Numbered from the stretch's first letter, positions 16,454 through 25,621 are shown. The stretch is 64,000 nucleotides of DNA from Tildeniella torsiva UHER 1998/13D (GCA_019358835.1 JAHHIH010000004.1:1-64000); one strand, 5' to 3'. Numbers and translations: made by a program. Notes: generated from the sequence alone by a model not told the origin.

Positions 16454-17572
16454 ATGTGCGATAGTCCAAGACTTGTCCCAGAGACGGATCCAAGCGGCCA
16501 AAGCTCCTCTGCTGAGTATTCCCTGGCGGCCTATCAGTATTCTCTTCCGCCAGAAAAAATTGCCCAAACCCCTGTCACACCAAGGGATTCGTCGCGTTTG
16601 CTGGTGGTTGATGGCCCCACTACCCACCGCCACCAACACTTCCGCGACCTGCCAACGCTGCTGCAACCGGGCGACTTGCTTATCCTCAACGACACCCGGG
16701 TGATCCCGGCGCGGCTACCTGGGTACAAACCCAGCGGTGCCCAGATTGAAGTGTTTTTGTTGGAAGACCAGGGCGATAACCAGTGGCTAGCTCTGGTGCG
16801 CCCAGGCCGTCGCCTGAAGCCGGGGGCCACGGTGCATTTTGGCCCCAACCCCAGCCAGCCCGACCTGGTGGCCCAGGTACTCGCTACCGACCCTGAGACC
16901 AACGGCCGCCTGCTGAAGTTTGAGCCCCAGGGAAGTGAGGCCCTATCTGCCCTATTGGAGCGCCTGGGGGAAGTTCCCCTACCGCCCTACATCACCGACA
17001 CGGCGGCTTCTCCCGATCGGTATCAGACGGTCTATGCCGAGGCTCCTGGGGCGGTGGCGGCGCCGACGGCGGGGCTGCACTTTACGCCAGAGCTGTTTGA
17101 GCGGCTGGAGGAAAGGGGCGTAGGGCGATCGCACATTACCCTTCACATCGGCGTAGGCACCTTTCGTCCGGTGGAGGCCGACAACATTCTCGACCACAAA
17201 ATGCACGGCGAATGGATTGATGTTTCGGCTGAAACCGTAGCGCAGATCAACGCTACCAAAGCCCGAGGCGGTCGAGTGATTGCTGTCGGAACGACGGTGG
17301 TGCGTGCCCTAGAAGGAGCTGCCCAGGGCGGCGAGCTGCAACCCTACCAGGGCAAGGTAAACCTGTTTATCTACCCCGGCTATCAGTACCGCGTAGTGGA
17401 TGGGCTTATCACCAACTTTCACCTACCCGGCTCTAGCTTGCTGATGCTGGTCAGCGCCCTGGTGGGCCGAGAGCGCCTGCTAGGGTTGTATGAGGATGCG
17501 ATCGCCCAAAACTACCGCTTCTATTCTTTTGGCGATGCCATGCTGATTTTGCCCGAGTCAGTCCGGGCTTAG
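16454..17572 (+). CDS. queA: SAM:tRNA ribosyltransferase-isomerase
   Basis: QueA transfers the ribosyl part of SAM onto preQ1 in tRNA to make epoxyqueuosine. The 372-residue product shows the family patterns [37 protein letters not shown], the [10 protein letters not shown] segment, and [14 protein letters not shown], ending with [14 protein letters not shown]. The first 20 residues before AYQYSLPP are not conserved, so a shorter start is possible, although no in-frame ATG offers one. Length is slightly above typical. Confidence 0.95.
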   Translation: MCDSPRLVPETDPSGQSSSAEYSLAAYQYSLPPEKIAQTPVTPRDSSRLLVVDGPTTHRHQHFRDLPTLLQPGDLLILNDTRVIPARLPGYKPSGAQIEVFLLEDQGDNQWLALVRPGRRLKPGATVHFGPNPSQPDLVAQVLATDPETNGRLLKFEPQGSEALSALLERLGEVPLPPYITDTAASPDRYQTVYAEAPGAVAAPTAGLHFTPELFERLEERGVGRSHITLHIGVGTFRPVEADNILDHKMHGEWIDVSAETVAQINATKARGGRVIAVGTTVVRALEGAAQGGELQPYQGKVNLFIYPGYQYRVVDGLITNFHLPGSSLLMLVSALVGRERLLGLYEDAIAQNYRFYSFGDAMLILPESVRA

Positions 17573-17724
17573 CCGCACAGTCTGGCAGCTCAAGCCCTAC
17601 CGCATCCCAGACCATCTCCGACAACTATTGGCTCCACCTGATAGCGCCAGAGGCATTTGAGCGGACAAGATAGCTCCCCTTTCCCACCCTCATCTATGCA
17701 ACAGACCAGCACGTGGTAGTTAGG

Positions 17725-17755
17725 GTGACGTTACGCATTACGGGTGTAACGTTAC
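17725..17755. repeat. Two near-identical 10-bp palindromes exactly 21 bp apart
   Basis: GTGACGTTAC (17725-17734) and the perfect palindrome GTAACGTTAC (17746-17755) start 21 bp apart, two helical turns, which would place two dimeric proteins on the same DNA face. The 288-base interval between convergent queA and the DIP1984 gene otherwise shows no gene. Protein-binding is inference. Confidence 0.35.
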
Positions 17756-17860
17756 TGAGCCTGACGTGTTATCTGTTGGGCCTGGCTCCACACCCGGACG
17801 TCCAACTTGCCCAGTTGGAGGGTTTGTGCCCGCTTCTGCTGCATAAACTACCCACTATCT

Positions 17861-18319
17861 TCAGTCTAGTAAGTCGATACTCCAATTAGCGGCTTGTATG
17901 CCAGAGTCTAACAGTCGATATTGCTGGGACAGGCCATCAATAGTTCTCTGGATTTCGGCGATGTTGACCGTGCTGAGATACTTCACTTCTGATCTGGAGT
18001 AGCGGTCTTGTCTGACCGCCGCCGCCTCGGCCAAACTGGCGTATACACTGCGTTTCGCCATAAGGCTGTCTCGTGTGGCAAGGGCATCTGACAGAGTAGT
18101 CCCATTTTGAAAGGGCGTTAGTGAGTTGGTTCGGTTGATTCGTTTGACTAAGGATTCAATCTCACTGGCCACTCTCTCTAGCTCTGCGATGAGCTGGGCT
18201 GGGTCTTCGGGGGGCTCGTCACCCTCTTGAACTCGGGCACTGTTGACCAACCGTTGTCTCAGCTTCTCGACTCGCTTCTGGCAGTCAGCCCTTAGATTCA
18301 AGGCTTCAGCAAGTTTCAT
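17861..18319 (-). CDS. DIP1984 family protein
   Basis: This 152-residue all-helical protein matches the DIP1984 (septicolysin-like) family. It starts MKLAEALNLRADCQKRVEKLRQRL, has an acidic EGDEPPEDP turn, then LVKRINRTNSLTPF and a DALATRDSLMAKRSVYASL block, and ends QAANWSIDLLD. The molecular function of the family is unknown. I chose the ATG at 18319, which has GGAG eight bases upstream. ATGs at 18334 and nearby would add only a few residues. It sits after the DnaJ-pentapeptide gene on the same strand, about 60 bases apart. Confidence 0.8.
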   Translation of the reverse strand: MKLAEALNLRADCQKRVEKLRQRLVNSARVQEGDEPPEDPAQLIAELERVASEIESLVKRINRTNSLTPFQNGTTLSDALATRDSLMAKRSVYASLAEAAAVRQDRYSRSEVKYLSTVNIAEIQRTIDGLSQQYRLLDSGIQAANWSIDLLD

Positions 18320-18382
18320 CGGCACCATCTCCAAGATGCTTTTTTAGCGCTTTAGGCAGAACGCAACCCCTCACAACGGTAC

Positions 18383-19492
18383 CTAGTCGTGGATGGACCC
18401 ATCGGGCATGATCGCCCCGGTGAGAATAGCGCCGGTGAGCTTGACCATGGTGCGGCCCCCCACGGCCACCTTCGCGCCGCTGAGGTCGGCCCCGCTGAGG
18501 TCGGCCCCACTGAAATCTGCGCCGATCAGGTCGGCTTCTCGCAGGTTGGCGTGGCTGAGGTCGGCCTGGAGCAGGTTGGCGCGAAACAGCTTGGCCTTGC
18601 TGAGGTTGGCTCGGTTGAGGTTGACCTTGTGTAAAAAGGCGTCGCTGAGGTCGGCCCCGCTGAGGTTGGCCTCGCTGAGGTTGCGCCCCCCAAAGTCTTT
18701 TTCGCGCAGATTAGCTCCGCTCATGTCGGTGCCGCTGAGGTCGGGGCTTTGGCGCGATCGCGCGGCTCCGTTGCGGGTGTGGGCGTTGTAGCTGTTGTAG
18801 GAGTCGTTGGCGGGCTTAGCGCTGGCCTGGCTGCTGGGGGAACTAGGCGCTTTGCCGTTGGTAGAGCTGGCCTGGCTTTGGGTGGTCGAACTGCCGTTGG
18901 CGCTGGCGGTTTTATCGCCTCCTACCCCCGCTGCTGCATCGCGTCGCTGGCGGTAGGTTTGTGACTGGTCAGTGCTAGCGCTCGAAGCGCTGCTGCTGCT
19001 GGAGGTGCTGGAGCTTGAGGGTGGGTTGCCGTCGCCCTGGCTGGCCCCGTAGTAGCTGCCGCCGTAGGTACTGCGCTGGTAGCGGTAGTAGCGATTGTGG
19101 GAGCCCGATCGCTGCTCTTCTTCGCTGTCGGTATCCTGGGACTGAGCACTGCCGTAGCCCTTGCTGCTGTAGGCGTTGCTGTAGGCAGAGCGATAGTCGC
19201 TGGTGCCGTAGCTGCTCGCCGCTGAGGGGCGATAGCTACTGCTGGCGGTGCCGTAGCGGGTGCTGGCTGAGCTGGCGCTGCGCCCTTCGCGGCTGTGCGA
19301 TCGCAGCAAATCTCGCGCGTGGTTTAGCGCTTTAATCTTGTCTTGGGCCTTTTGGTACAGGCGCTCATTGTCTTGGGGAATGCGGTCTGGATGCCAGACG
19401 AACACCAGATCTTTGTAAGCCTGGTTGATATCCTCCAGGGAGGCACCAGGCTCTAGGTCCAGGATTCGATAGGCGTTGTCCAGCTCTCGCAT
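18383..19492 (-). CDS. J-domain protein with C-terminal pentapeptide repeats
   Basis: The 369-residue protein joins three parts. An N-terminal DnaJ domain (about residues 5-70) has the HPD motif (VWHPDR) needed to stimulate Hsp70. A low-complexity linker of about 180 residues is rich in Ser, Tyr, Ala and Gly. A C-terminal beta-helix of at least 18 pentapeptide units of A(D/N)LxG type runs to the end. The linker is likely disordered. No zinc-finger or client-binding domain of classical DnaJ is present, so the repeats probably act as the targeting module. It is soluble by prediction, and its role is inferred to be a specialised Hsp70 co-chaperone. Confidence 0.85.
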   Translation of the reverse strand: MRELDNAYRILDLEPGASLEDINQAYKDLVFVWHPDRIPQDNERLYQKAQDKIKALNHARDLLRSHSREGRSASSASTRYGTASSSYRPSAASSYGTSDYRSAYSNAYSSKGYGSAQSQDTDSEEEQRSGSHNRYYRYQRSTYGGSYYGASQGDGNPPSSSSTSSSSSASSASTDQSQTYRQRRDAAAGVGGDKTASANGSSTTQSQASSTNGKAPSSPSSQASAKPANDSYNSYNAHTRNGAARSRQSPDLSGTDMSGANLREKDFGGRNLSEANLSGADLSDAFLHKVNLNRANLSKAKLFRANLLQADLSHANLREADLIGADFSGADLSGADLSGAKVAVGGRTMVKLTGAILTGAIMPDGSIHD

Positions 19493-19734
19493 GTAGGGAC
19501 GATCTCGCGCTTGGGGTGTTAAGGCCGGGGCTCAACTCATAACATTTTAGGCGGCTTCCCCCCGTAGCGTAAGGCCTGGGCCGTTATCTACTGGTTTGCT
19601 TAACGGGTTTGCGCTCAAATCCCTTGATTCTTCAAGAGAATGGGGGGGATCGGCGCAGCTTAATATACATACATTAAGTTCAGTGGGTCTGACAGCATGG
19701 TCTGGGGCCGCTGGTTAGCTGTAAGGAGAGGGCA

Positions 19735-20667
19735 ATGCGCGTACTGGTCATGGGTGGCACCCGGTTTATTGGGGTGTATTTAACCAAGCTATTGATTGAG
19801 CAGGGCCACGAGGTGGTGCTGTTTAACCGGGGCAACCATCCCGCACCGGTGGCGGGGGTGCCGACGATTGTGGGCGATCGCACTGACCCCAACAGCCTCA
19901 AAACCCAGCTCGCGGGCGAAACCTTCGACGCCATCTTCGACAACAACGGGCGCGAGCTAAGCGATACCCAGCCCCTGGTTGAGCTGTTTGGCGACAAACT
20001 TCAGCATTTTGTCTACGTCAGCTCTGCCGGAGTCTATCTCAAGTCTGACCAAATGCCCCACATTGAAGGCGATGCGGTGGATCCTAAAAGTCGCCACAAA
20101 GGCAAGTTTGAAACCGAAGCATACCTGCAAGCCCAGGGTGTGCCCTTTACCTCGGTGCGCCCGGTCTACATCTATGGCCCGCAGAACTACAACCCGCTAG
20201 AGGCCTGGTTCTTTGACCGAGTGGTGCGCGATCGCCCAATTCCCATCCCTGGCAACGGCATGCACCTCACTCAGCTCGGCCATGTGCAAGATCTGGCGGC
20301 AGCGATGGCGGCAGTGCTGGGCAACGAGACGGCGATCGGCCAAATCTACAACATCTCCGGCGAAAAAGCCGTCACCTTCGACGGTCTAGCCCGCGCCTGC
20401 GCCATCGCTGCAGGTAAGGATCCCGATGCCCTCAAGATTGTCCACTACGACCCCAAAGCCTTTGACTTTGGCAAAGCCAAGGCGTTCCCCATGCGGGTGC
20501 AGCACTTCTTTACCGCCATCGACAAAGCTCAGGCTGAGCTAGGCTGGGCACCCACCTACGACCTGGTAACGGGGCTAAAAGACTCGTTCCAGAACGACTA
20601 TCTGACCTCTGGTGCAGACAAGGCCGAGGTTGACTTCACTTTGGATGACAAAATTCTGGCCGCTTAG
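19735..20667 (+). CDS. CSP41-like NAD-dependent epimerase/dehydratase family protein
   Basis: This extended-SDR Rossmann protein (310 aa) has the nucleotide-binding glycine motif GGTRFIG at the N-terminus, YVSSAGVYLKSDQMPHIEGD in the middle and RPVYIYGPQNYNPLEAWFFDR further on. This pattern is typical of cyanobacterial and chloroplast CSP41 (stem-loop RNA-binding) proteins. The classical YxxxK active pair is not evident: a Tyr/Lys near KGKFETEAYLQ is offset, as in CSP41. A strong ribosome binding site (TAAGGAGAGGGCA) precedes the ATG. An RNA-binding or stabilising role is inferred from the plastid homologues. Confidence 0.85.
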   Translation: MRVLVMGGTRFIGVYLTKLLIEQGHEVVLFNRGNHPAPVAGVPTIVGDRTDPNSLKTQLAGETFDAIFDNNGRELSDTQPLVELFGDKLQHFVYVSSAGVYLKSDQMPHIEGDAVDPKSRHKGKFETEAYLQAQGVPFTSVRPVYIYGPQNYNPLEAWFFDRVVRDRPIPIPGNGMHLTQLGHVQDLAAAMAAVLGNETAIGQIYNISGEKAVTFDGLARACAIAAGKDPDALKIVHYDPKAFDFGKAKAFPMRVQHFFTAIDKAQAELGWAPTYDLVTGLKDSFQNDYLTSGADKAEVDFTLDDKILAA

Positions 20668-20695
20668 CCATCGCAAAAGACCTGTGTAGCTTCGG

Positions 20696-20715
20696 TAGGG
20701 TGGGCACCGCCCGCC
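20696..20715. repeat. Dispersed repeat, degenerate copy
   Basis: TAGGGTGGGCACCGCCCGCC is a near copy of an element present at 27163-27184 (inverted) and 57639-57659. All three are intergenic and self-complementary (GGTGGGC/GCCCACC arms). Confidence 0.55.
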
Positions 20716-20823
20716 TGCTAACCGAGACCGTACTCAGAGACTGGCTGTGAGAGGACTTGAACGTTACAGCATGGCCCATTCTGCCTCTGGGTGATAATGG
20801 AGGGGTTAGCTATCTCCTGTGCT

Positions 20824-21096
20824 ATGACCACCAGCAATGATCGCCTCGATCGCATTGAAGCTTTAGTCGAAAAGAGTGCCACCGCAATTGATAAGAATGC
20901 CGCAGCAATCGATAAGAATGCCGCCGCGGTTGACAAGTTGACGGATGATATCGGGCGATTTAACGAGCGACTGGATACCTATGAGAAGGGCATGCGCTGG
21001 GTAGTGCAGTTGGCCTTCGCTCTCCTGATTTCGGCCACGGTGGCCCTGATTATTAATGCGGCGGCGTTTTTGGTAAAGCTGTTGTTGCCGAGTTGA
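20824..21096 (+). CDS. Small coiled-coil protein with C-terminal membrane helix
   Basis: The 90-residue protein begins MTTSNDRLDRIEALVEKS and contains two tandem copies of an Ala-Ile-Asp-Lys-Asn-Ala-Ala unit within a predicted coiled coil. It ends with a hydrophobic helix (about residues 62-86) after a Met-Arg-Trp. This tail-anchored layout is common among small cyanobacterial proteins of unknown function. The ATG at 20824 fits best. GGAGGGG lies about 20 bases upstream, farther than ideal, and an upstream in-frame GTG at 20791 is an alternative. The internal repeat makes copy-number variation plausible. Confidence 0.55.
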   Translation: MTTSNDRLDRIEALVEKSATAIDKNAAAIDKNAAAVDKLTDDIGRFNERLDTYEKGMRWVVQLAFALLISATVALIINAAAFLVKLLLPS

Positions 21097-21259
21097 GAGC
21101 GGTTTTTGTGGCGATCGCCCCTTCAGTCAATTACTCAGGTTGGTCTAACAGTGGCAAAGTATCTTCAGCAGGAGAAGCCCTAACCTTTGGTTAAAGCAAT
21201 TAAGCATGATTCTATTTACGATGGAATTGTGCTCCCTGTTGACTCATTGGCTCAACTCC

Positions 21260-22810
21260 ATGGCTGCTCGCCCCGATATTTTGTTTCTTGTGCTCGATAC
21301 CCAGCGGGCCGATCGCCTGTCGTGCTACGGCTACGACAAACCGACCTCACCGAATTTGGATGCGATCGCAGCCGACTCCACCCGCTTCACCCAGGCCGTC
21401 GCCGCCGCCCAGTGGACTGTGCCCTCCCACGCCTCGATGTTCACAGGGCTTTACCCCTCCGAGCACACCATGGTGCAGTCCTACTCGGTGCTGCCGCCCG
21501 ATCTCCCTACCCTAGCCGAGCGCTTAGAGGCCAGCGGCTACTACACCGCCGGATTCTGCAACAACCCCCTGGTCGGCGTCATCAACAACGGGCTGCGGCG
21601 AGGGTTTACTAGTTTTCTCAACTACAGCGGTCTGCTGACTTCAAAGCCGAACCAGGCGGGCAGCCGTCCCGATTTAGTGAGCCGCTATCGCCAGTGGTTT
21701 AAGGGCAAAATTGCGGCTCTCCTCAACCGCGTTCAAGATTCCTTTGCCCGATCAGACGAGCTTTTGGCGCTCAGCTTTACGCCGCTGATGGTGCCCCTGT
21801 GGCAAACGGCCCTGAGCTTTAAGGGCAATACTCAAAAATCCCTAGAAGATACGGCCAACCTGCTGATCAACCGCACCGGAGCCAGGGCCGATCAGCCCAT
21901 CTTCACCTTTGTGAATTTGATGGGCACCCACATGCCCTACCATCCGCCCCGCCGCTACATCGAGCAGTTTGCGCCCTACGTGCTGGCCGATCGCCAGGCC
22001 CAAACTTTTCTGCAACGGTTCAATGGCGATGTCTACGGCTGGCTGGCCCCGCTAACGGGCGCTTTGGACGAGCAGCAAAAGCAAACCCTCGATGGCATGT
22101 ACGACGCCGAGGTTGCTCATCAAGATGCGATGCTGGGCGAGTTCTTCGATCGCCTCCAATCATCCGGCCAGCTCGACAACACCCTGGTAATCATCTGCGC
22201 CGACCACGGCGAGCACCTGGGCGAAAAACAGTACATGGGCCATAGCCTCTCGATCTACAACGAGCTGGTGCGGGTGCCGCTGATCATCCGCGATCCCCAA
22301 AACCGTCTTGAGCAGAGGACGACGGTAAATGCTGTAGTGTCCACCCGCCGACTGTTCCACACGGTACTGGCCGCTGCGGGTATTGCTAACGAAAAGGAGT
22401 TAGCGCTAGATCTGACCCACAGCCAGGGCATTCCCAACGATCGCGACTATGTGTTTGCCGAGGCGATTCCGCCGCAGAATGTGGTCAATTTGATGCAGAA
22501 ACGCCAGCCGGAGTTGCTGAAGACCATGGGGTGCGATCGCATCCGTCGCGCGGTCTGGATAGGGCAGCACAAGCTGATCGAAACCGAAGGCTCCGAGGCC
22601 GAACTCTACGACGTACTCGAAGACCCCACCGAAGCCCTCGACCTCAGTGCCATCCTGCCGGAAAATGTGGAGGTGCTGCAAGACTGCCTGCAAGCCTTCG
22701 CCGATCGCTCTGACCAGCATTTAGCCCAGGCGATCGCCACCCACGCCACCGACTACGACGACCCCGAAGTCCGCCGCCGCCTGGAAGAACTGGGGTATCT
22801 AGAGGATTGA
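21260..22810 (+). CDS. Sulfatase-fold hydrolase with Thr at the nucleophile position
   Basis: The protein (about 516 aa) has the alkaline phosphatase/sulfatase fold: DILFLVLDTQRADRLSCYGY with metal-binding Asp, an active loop WTVPSHASMFTGLYPSEH, MGTHMPYHPP, and the C-terminal metal site ICADHGEHLGEKQYMGHS. True sulfatases need C/S-x-P-S/A-x-R so that Cys or Ser becomes formylglycine. Here the residue is Thr and the Arg is His. That favours a phosphate or phosphonate-ester enzyme, or a phosphotransferase using Thr as nucleophile. I chose the ATG at 21260 next to the conserved start. The frame extends to an ATG at 21206. No signal peptide is obvious. Confidence 0.8.
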   Translation: MAARPDILFLVLDTQRADRLSCYGYDKPTSPNLDAIAADSTRFTQAVAAAQWTVPSHASMFTGLYPSEHTMVQSYSVLPPDLPTLAERLEASGYYTAGFCNNPLVGVINNGLRRGFTSFLNYSGLLTSKPNQAGSRPDLVSRYRQWFKGKIAALLNRVQDSFARSDELLALSFTPLMVPLWQTALSFKGNTQKSLEDTANLLINRTGARADQPIFTFVNLMGTHMPYHPPRRYIEQFAPYVLADRQAQTFLQRFNGDVYGWLAPLTGALDEQQKQTLDGMYDAEVAHQDAMLGEFFDRLQSSGQLDNTLVIICADHGEHLGEKQYMGHSLSIYNELVRVPLIIRDPQNRLEQRTTVNAVVSTRRLFHTVLAAAGIANEKELALDLTHSQGIPNDRDYVFAEAIPPQNVVNLMQKRQPELLKTMGCDRIRRAVWIGQHKLIETEGSEAELYDVLEDPTEALDLSAILPENVEVLQDCLQAFADRSDQHLAQAIATHATDYDDPEVRRRLEELGYLED

Positions 22811-22881
22811 TGCTCTCGGTATAAGATTTTGGGAGACACAAGGGTTTTTCCTCAATACATTTACTGGCTTACCCATCACCC

Positions 22882-23709
22882 ATGTATCCCCCTGTTTCAC
22901 CAATTATTTTTGAAATCGGCCCCTTTGCTCTGCGGTGGTACGGGCTGCTGATGCTGGCGGCGATTTTGACGGCGGCGATGGTGGGCGGTCGCTACGTAGC
23001 CCGTCAGGGCGAAGACCCCGACAACCTCTGGGACATGCTGTTCTGGATTTTGATTCCAGGATTCATTGGGGCGCGGCTGTACTACGTGTTCATTCAGTCT
23101 CCCAGAGGGCCAGAGGGGCTGGGCTATTACCTCGATCATCCCGGTAAGATTCTGCAAATTTGGGGCGGCGGCATCCATATTTTTGGTGGGTTTATCTTTG
23201 GGGCGATCGCCCTCTTTATCTTCAGCCGCATCCGTCAGCTCAATCCCCTGCCTTACCTCGACGGCATCGCCCTGGGATTGCCTCTTGCCCAGGCCATTGG
23301 CCGCTGGGGCAATTTCATCAACCAAGAACTCTACGGCCCACCCACTGCCGCACCCTGGGGTCTGCGCATTGACAATCAGCACCGCATCGCTCCCTATGAC
23401 GATCTGACTCAGTACCCCGATTCCACCCGGTTTCACCCGCTGTTTCTCTACGAATCGCTGTGGAATCTGGCAGGCTTTGCGGTGCTGTTTTGGATTTCGC
23501 GCAAGTTTGAAAAGCAGCTTAGGCCGGGAGATCTCGCCCTGGCCTATCTAATTTGGTATCCGCTGGGGCGATTCTTTATTGAGTTCTTGCGGACGGATTC
23601 GTGGTTTTTCCCCGGTACGCCGTTTAACGTGGTGCATATTCTGTCAGCGGGGGCGATCGCCCTCTCAGCCTTTGTGCTCTACCGCCGACATCGCCGTGCC
23701 ACCGTCTAA
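22882..23709 (+). CDS. lgt: Prolipoprotein diacylglyceryl transferase
   Basis: Lgt is an inner-membrane enzyme that attaches diacylglycerol from phosphatidylglycerol to the lipobox cysteine of prolipoproteins. The 275-residue product has about seven helices. It has the conserved GPFALRWYGLLM start, the RLYYV segment, the signature GRWGNFINQELYGPP (about residues 138-152), and a C-terminal RTDSWF motif with the family Arg. Length is normal. The start at 22882 agrees with the family. It is on the same strand as the sulfatase-fold gene, with a 70-base gap. Confidence 0.95.
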   Translation: MYPPVSPIIFEIGPFALRWYGLLMLAAILTAAMVGGRYVARQGEDPDNLWDMLFWILIPGFIGARLYYVFIQSPRGPEGLGYYLDHPGKILQIWGGGIHIFGGFIFGAIALFIFSRIRQLNPLPYLDGIALGLPLAQAIGRWGNFINQELYGPPTAAPWGLRIDNQHRIAPYDDLTQYPDSTRFHPLFLYESLWNLAGFAVLFWISRKFEKQLRPGDLALAYLIWYPLGRFFIEFLRTDSWFFPGTPFNVVHILSAGAIALSAFVLYRRHRRATV

Positions 23710-23953
23710 ATCTGCGCTTCCAACTCTTCCAATGCTTGAGATATCCTCATCTGTCAGGATCGAGTTAACGTCGGTCTAAGAGGTCATTGCTTGTAGTCAT
23801 AGCAAGATGTCAATCGGCAGCACCTCCATTATTGCTAAAACGCCCTGATAGTACGATTGTTCATTTTGGTCAAGATTTGGCATTCAAAGCAGTAGGGGGT
23901 GAAAATTAGGCTGCTTTGGGTGAAGCTAGTGCTAGTTGTTGGGGTAGCTAGCT

Positions 23954-24982
23954 TTGGCTCAGAACCGTAGGCGAAAATCTAACTACTCAAAGATTCCTCC
24001 TGACACATTAAGGCGGATGAAGAGAATTGGGCTTTACGTTCCTGGCTTTGACCAGAAACGAGAAATACATCCGGTTGTCAAGCCATTTCACTGGGCAGAA
24101 CAGCGGATGGAGGGCTTGTTGGGATGGCTAAAGGAGTTAGCCTTTCTAGAAATTCTGGGAATAGTTAGCAATATTGGGCTGTTGATCGCAGTTGCTACCT
24201 ACATTGGCTCAGAGAAGCAGCGCCGAGATGCCGAAGTGCTTAACGCTTGGCAAACCATCACCTCAGCCTATGGGCAATCTGGCAGCGGCGGACGAATACA
24301 AGCTCTTGAGTTTCTTAATGCTTCTCCGGGCGCTAAATGGCGACGCAAGTTTCCTTGGCTTTGCGGTGCCTCTCATCCTCTTTGCACATGGAATTCAGAA
24401 AGCCTCGCAGGCATTAACCTTTCGGTTTCTGATGGAGAAGGAGATGGTACCTATCTTAGTGCTATCCAATTACCGAAAGCAATTTTGGAAGATGCCAATT
24501 TAAAGGGAGCAAATCTGGAATTTGCCAATTTAGAGGGAGCGGATTTAACCAGGTCTAATTTAGAAGGAGCATTCATATTTGTAGCCAACCTGAAAGGTGC
24601 TTATCTATCTAGATCTAATTTAGAAGGAGCAGAGTTGACGGGCTCAGATCTAGAAGGAGCAGGTCTGTCCGGGGCAAATTTGAAAAGATCAAGTTTAGCT
24701 GGAACTAATCTAGAAGGGACTTTTCTCCAAGGAGCTAGCTTGAGAGAAACGAACCTGTCGTCTGCTAATCTAGAGGGGGCAAATTTAGAAGGAGCAGATC
24801 TAGAGGGGGCAAATCTGTTGAGAACTAATCTGGTAGGAGCAAAGAATTTAACTAAGGAGCAGTTAATCGTAGCTAAGTTTTGTCGAACTATGCTTCCGGC
24901 AGCGATTACTGGCCTAGATCCTAGCCGAGACTGTTCAGAGATAGACATTCGTCCCTTGCCTGGGTTAGGGAAACCAAAATAG
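23954..24982 (+). CDS. Membrane-anchored pentapeptide repeat protein
   Basis: The 342-residue protein has a basic N-terminus, a membrane helix at about residues 66-83 (LEILGIVSNIGLLIAVATYIG), a linker with several cysteines, and then over 20 pentapeptide units dominated by NLEGA. It ends with a KEQLIVAKFC block seen at the close of such repeats. The start is TTG at 23954. The first ATG (24017) is also possible. Its DNA is clearly more AT-rich than the flanking genes, with near-identical tandem AATTTAGAAGGAGC-type units, so recent import or repeat expansion is plausible. The pentapeptide beta-helix suggests protein binding, with no defined partner. Confidence 0.8.
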   Translation: MAQNRRRKSNYSKIPPDTLRRMKRIGLYVPGFDQKREIHPVVKPFHWAEQRMEGLLGWLKELAFLEILGIVSNIGLLIAVATYIGSEKQRRDAEVLNAWQTITSAYGQSGSGGRIQALEFLNASPGAKWRRKFPWLCGASHPLCTWNSESLAGINLSVSDGEGDGTYLSAIQLPKAILEDANLKGANLEFANLEGADLTRSNLEGAFIFVANLKGAYLSRSNLEGAELTGSDLEGAGLSGANLKRSSLAGTNLEGTFLQGASLRETNLSSANLEGANLEGADLEGANLLRTNLVGAKNLTKEQLIVAKFCRTMLPAAITGLDPSRDCSEIDIRPLPGLGKPK

Positions 24983-25045
24983 TAATCGGTGAGATGAAGG
25001 CGTACAATAGAAATGGTTGATTTTGTTTGTGAATAGGCTATTTCC

Positions 25046-25621
25046 ATGACAGCCATCACCCTGACCTTTCCACCTTCCCTAGAACTAACTGATGAGGCGT
25101 TTTTTCAGCTTTGTCAGCGAAATTCTGATGTCCGGTTTGAGCGTACGGCTACTGGAGAGCTGATTGTTATGTCCCCTCTGGGTGGTGAAAGCGGCAAGCG
25201 TGAGGCAGACCTGATTACAGACCTTAACCTTTGGAACCGGCAGCAGCAGCTAGGGGTAGTTTTTAGCTCGTCCTCAGGATTTAATCTGCCCAATGGGGCC
25301 GATCGCTCCCCCGATGCCGCCTGGGTCGAGCAGTCGCGATGGGATGCTCTCACCCCCGATCAGCGGCGCAAGTTTCCGCCCCTGGCACCCGATTTTGTGA
25401 TCGAGCTGCGGTCTGAGACCGACAGTTTACCAACGCTCCAGACCAAAATGCAGGAATATGTGGGCAACGGTGTGCGCCTCGGCTGGTTAATTAATCCCCA
25501 AGACAAACAGGTAGAGGTTTATCGGCCCGATCAGCCTGTTGAGATATTGGAGAATCCTAGCTCGCTATCTGGAGAAGCGGTTCTTCCTGGCTTTGTACTG
25601 AATCTCAGTCGTGTTCTATAG
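25046..25621 (+). CDS. Uma2 family endonuclease-like protein (DUF820)
   Basis: This 191-residue member of the Uma2 family has a FFQLCQRNSDVRFERTATGELIVMSPLGG opening, the acidic SPDAAWVEQSRW segment, APDFVIELRSETDS with the active-site type E-x-R/S pattern, and MQEYVGNGVRLGWLINPQDKQVEVYRP near the end. These features match the PD-(D/E)XK fold. It begins 63 bases after the pentapeptide gene. Function is unknown; nuclease activity is presumed from the fold only. It is distant in sequence from the copy at 7236-7793. Confidence 0.85.
   Translation: MTAITLTFPPSLELTDEAFFQLCQRNSDVRFERTATGELIVMSPLGGESGKREADLITDLNLWNRQQQLGVVFSSSSGFNLPNGADRSPDAAWVEQSRWDALTPDQRRKFPPLAPDFVIELRSETDSLPTLQTKMQEYVGNGVRLGWLINPQDKQVEVYRPDQPVEILENPSSLSGEAVLPGFVLNLSRVL

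Noticed and set aside
18389..18791. Two plus-strand repetitive frames opposite the pentapeptide repeats
   Set aside because: They are antisense readings of the regular repeat units and merely inherit their periodicity.
21187..21612. 141-codon plus-strand frame overlapping the sulfatase-fold gene
   Set aside because: Out-of-frame shadow rich in Arg/Pro; the sulfatase frame has clear motifs.
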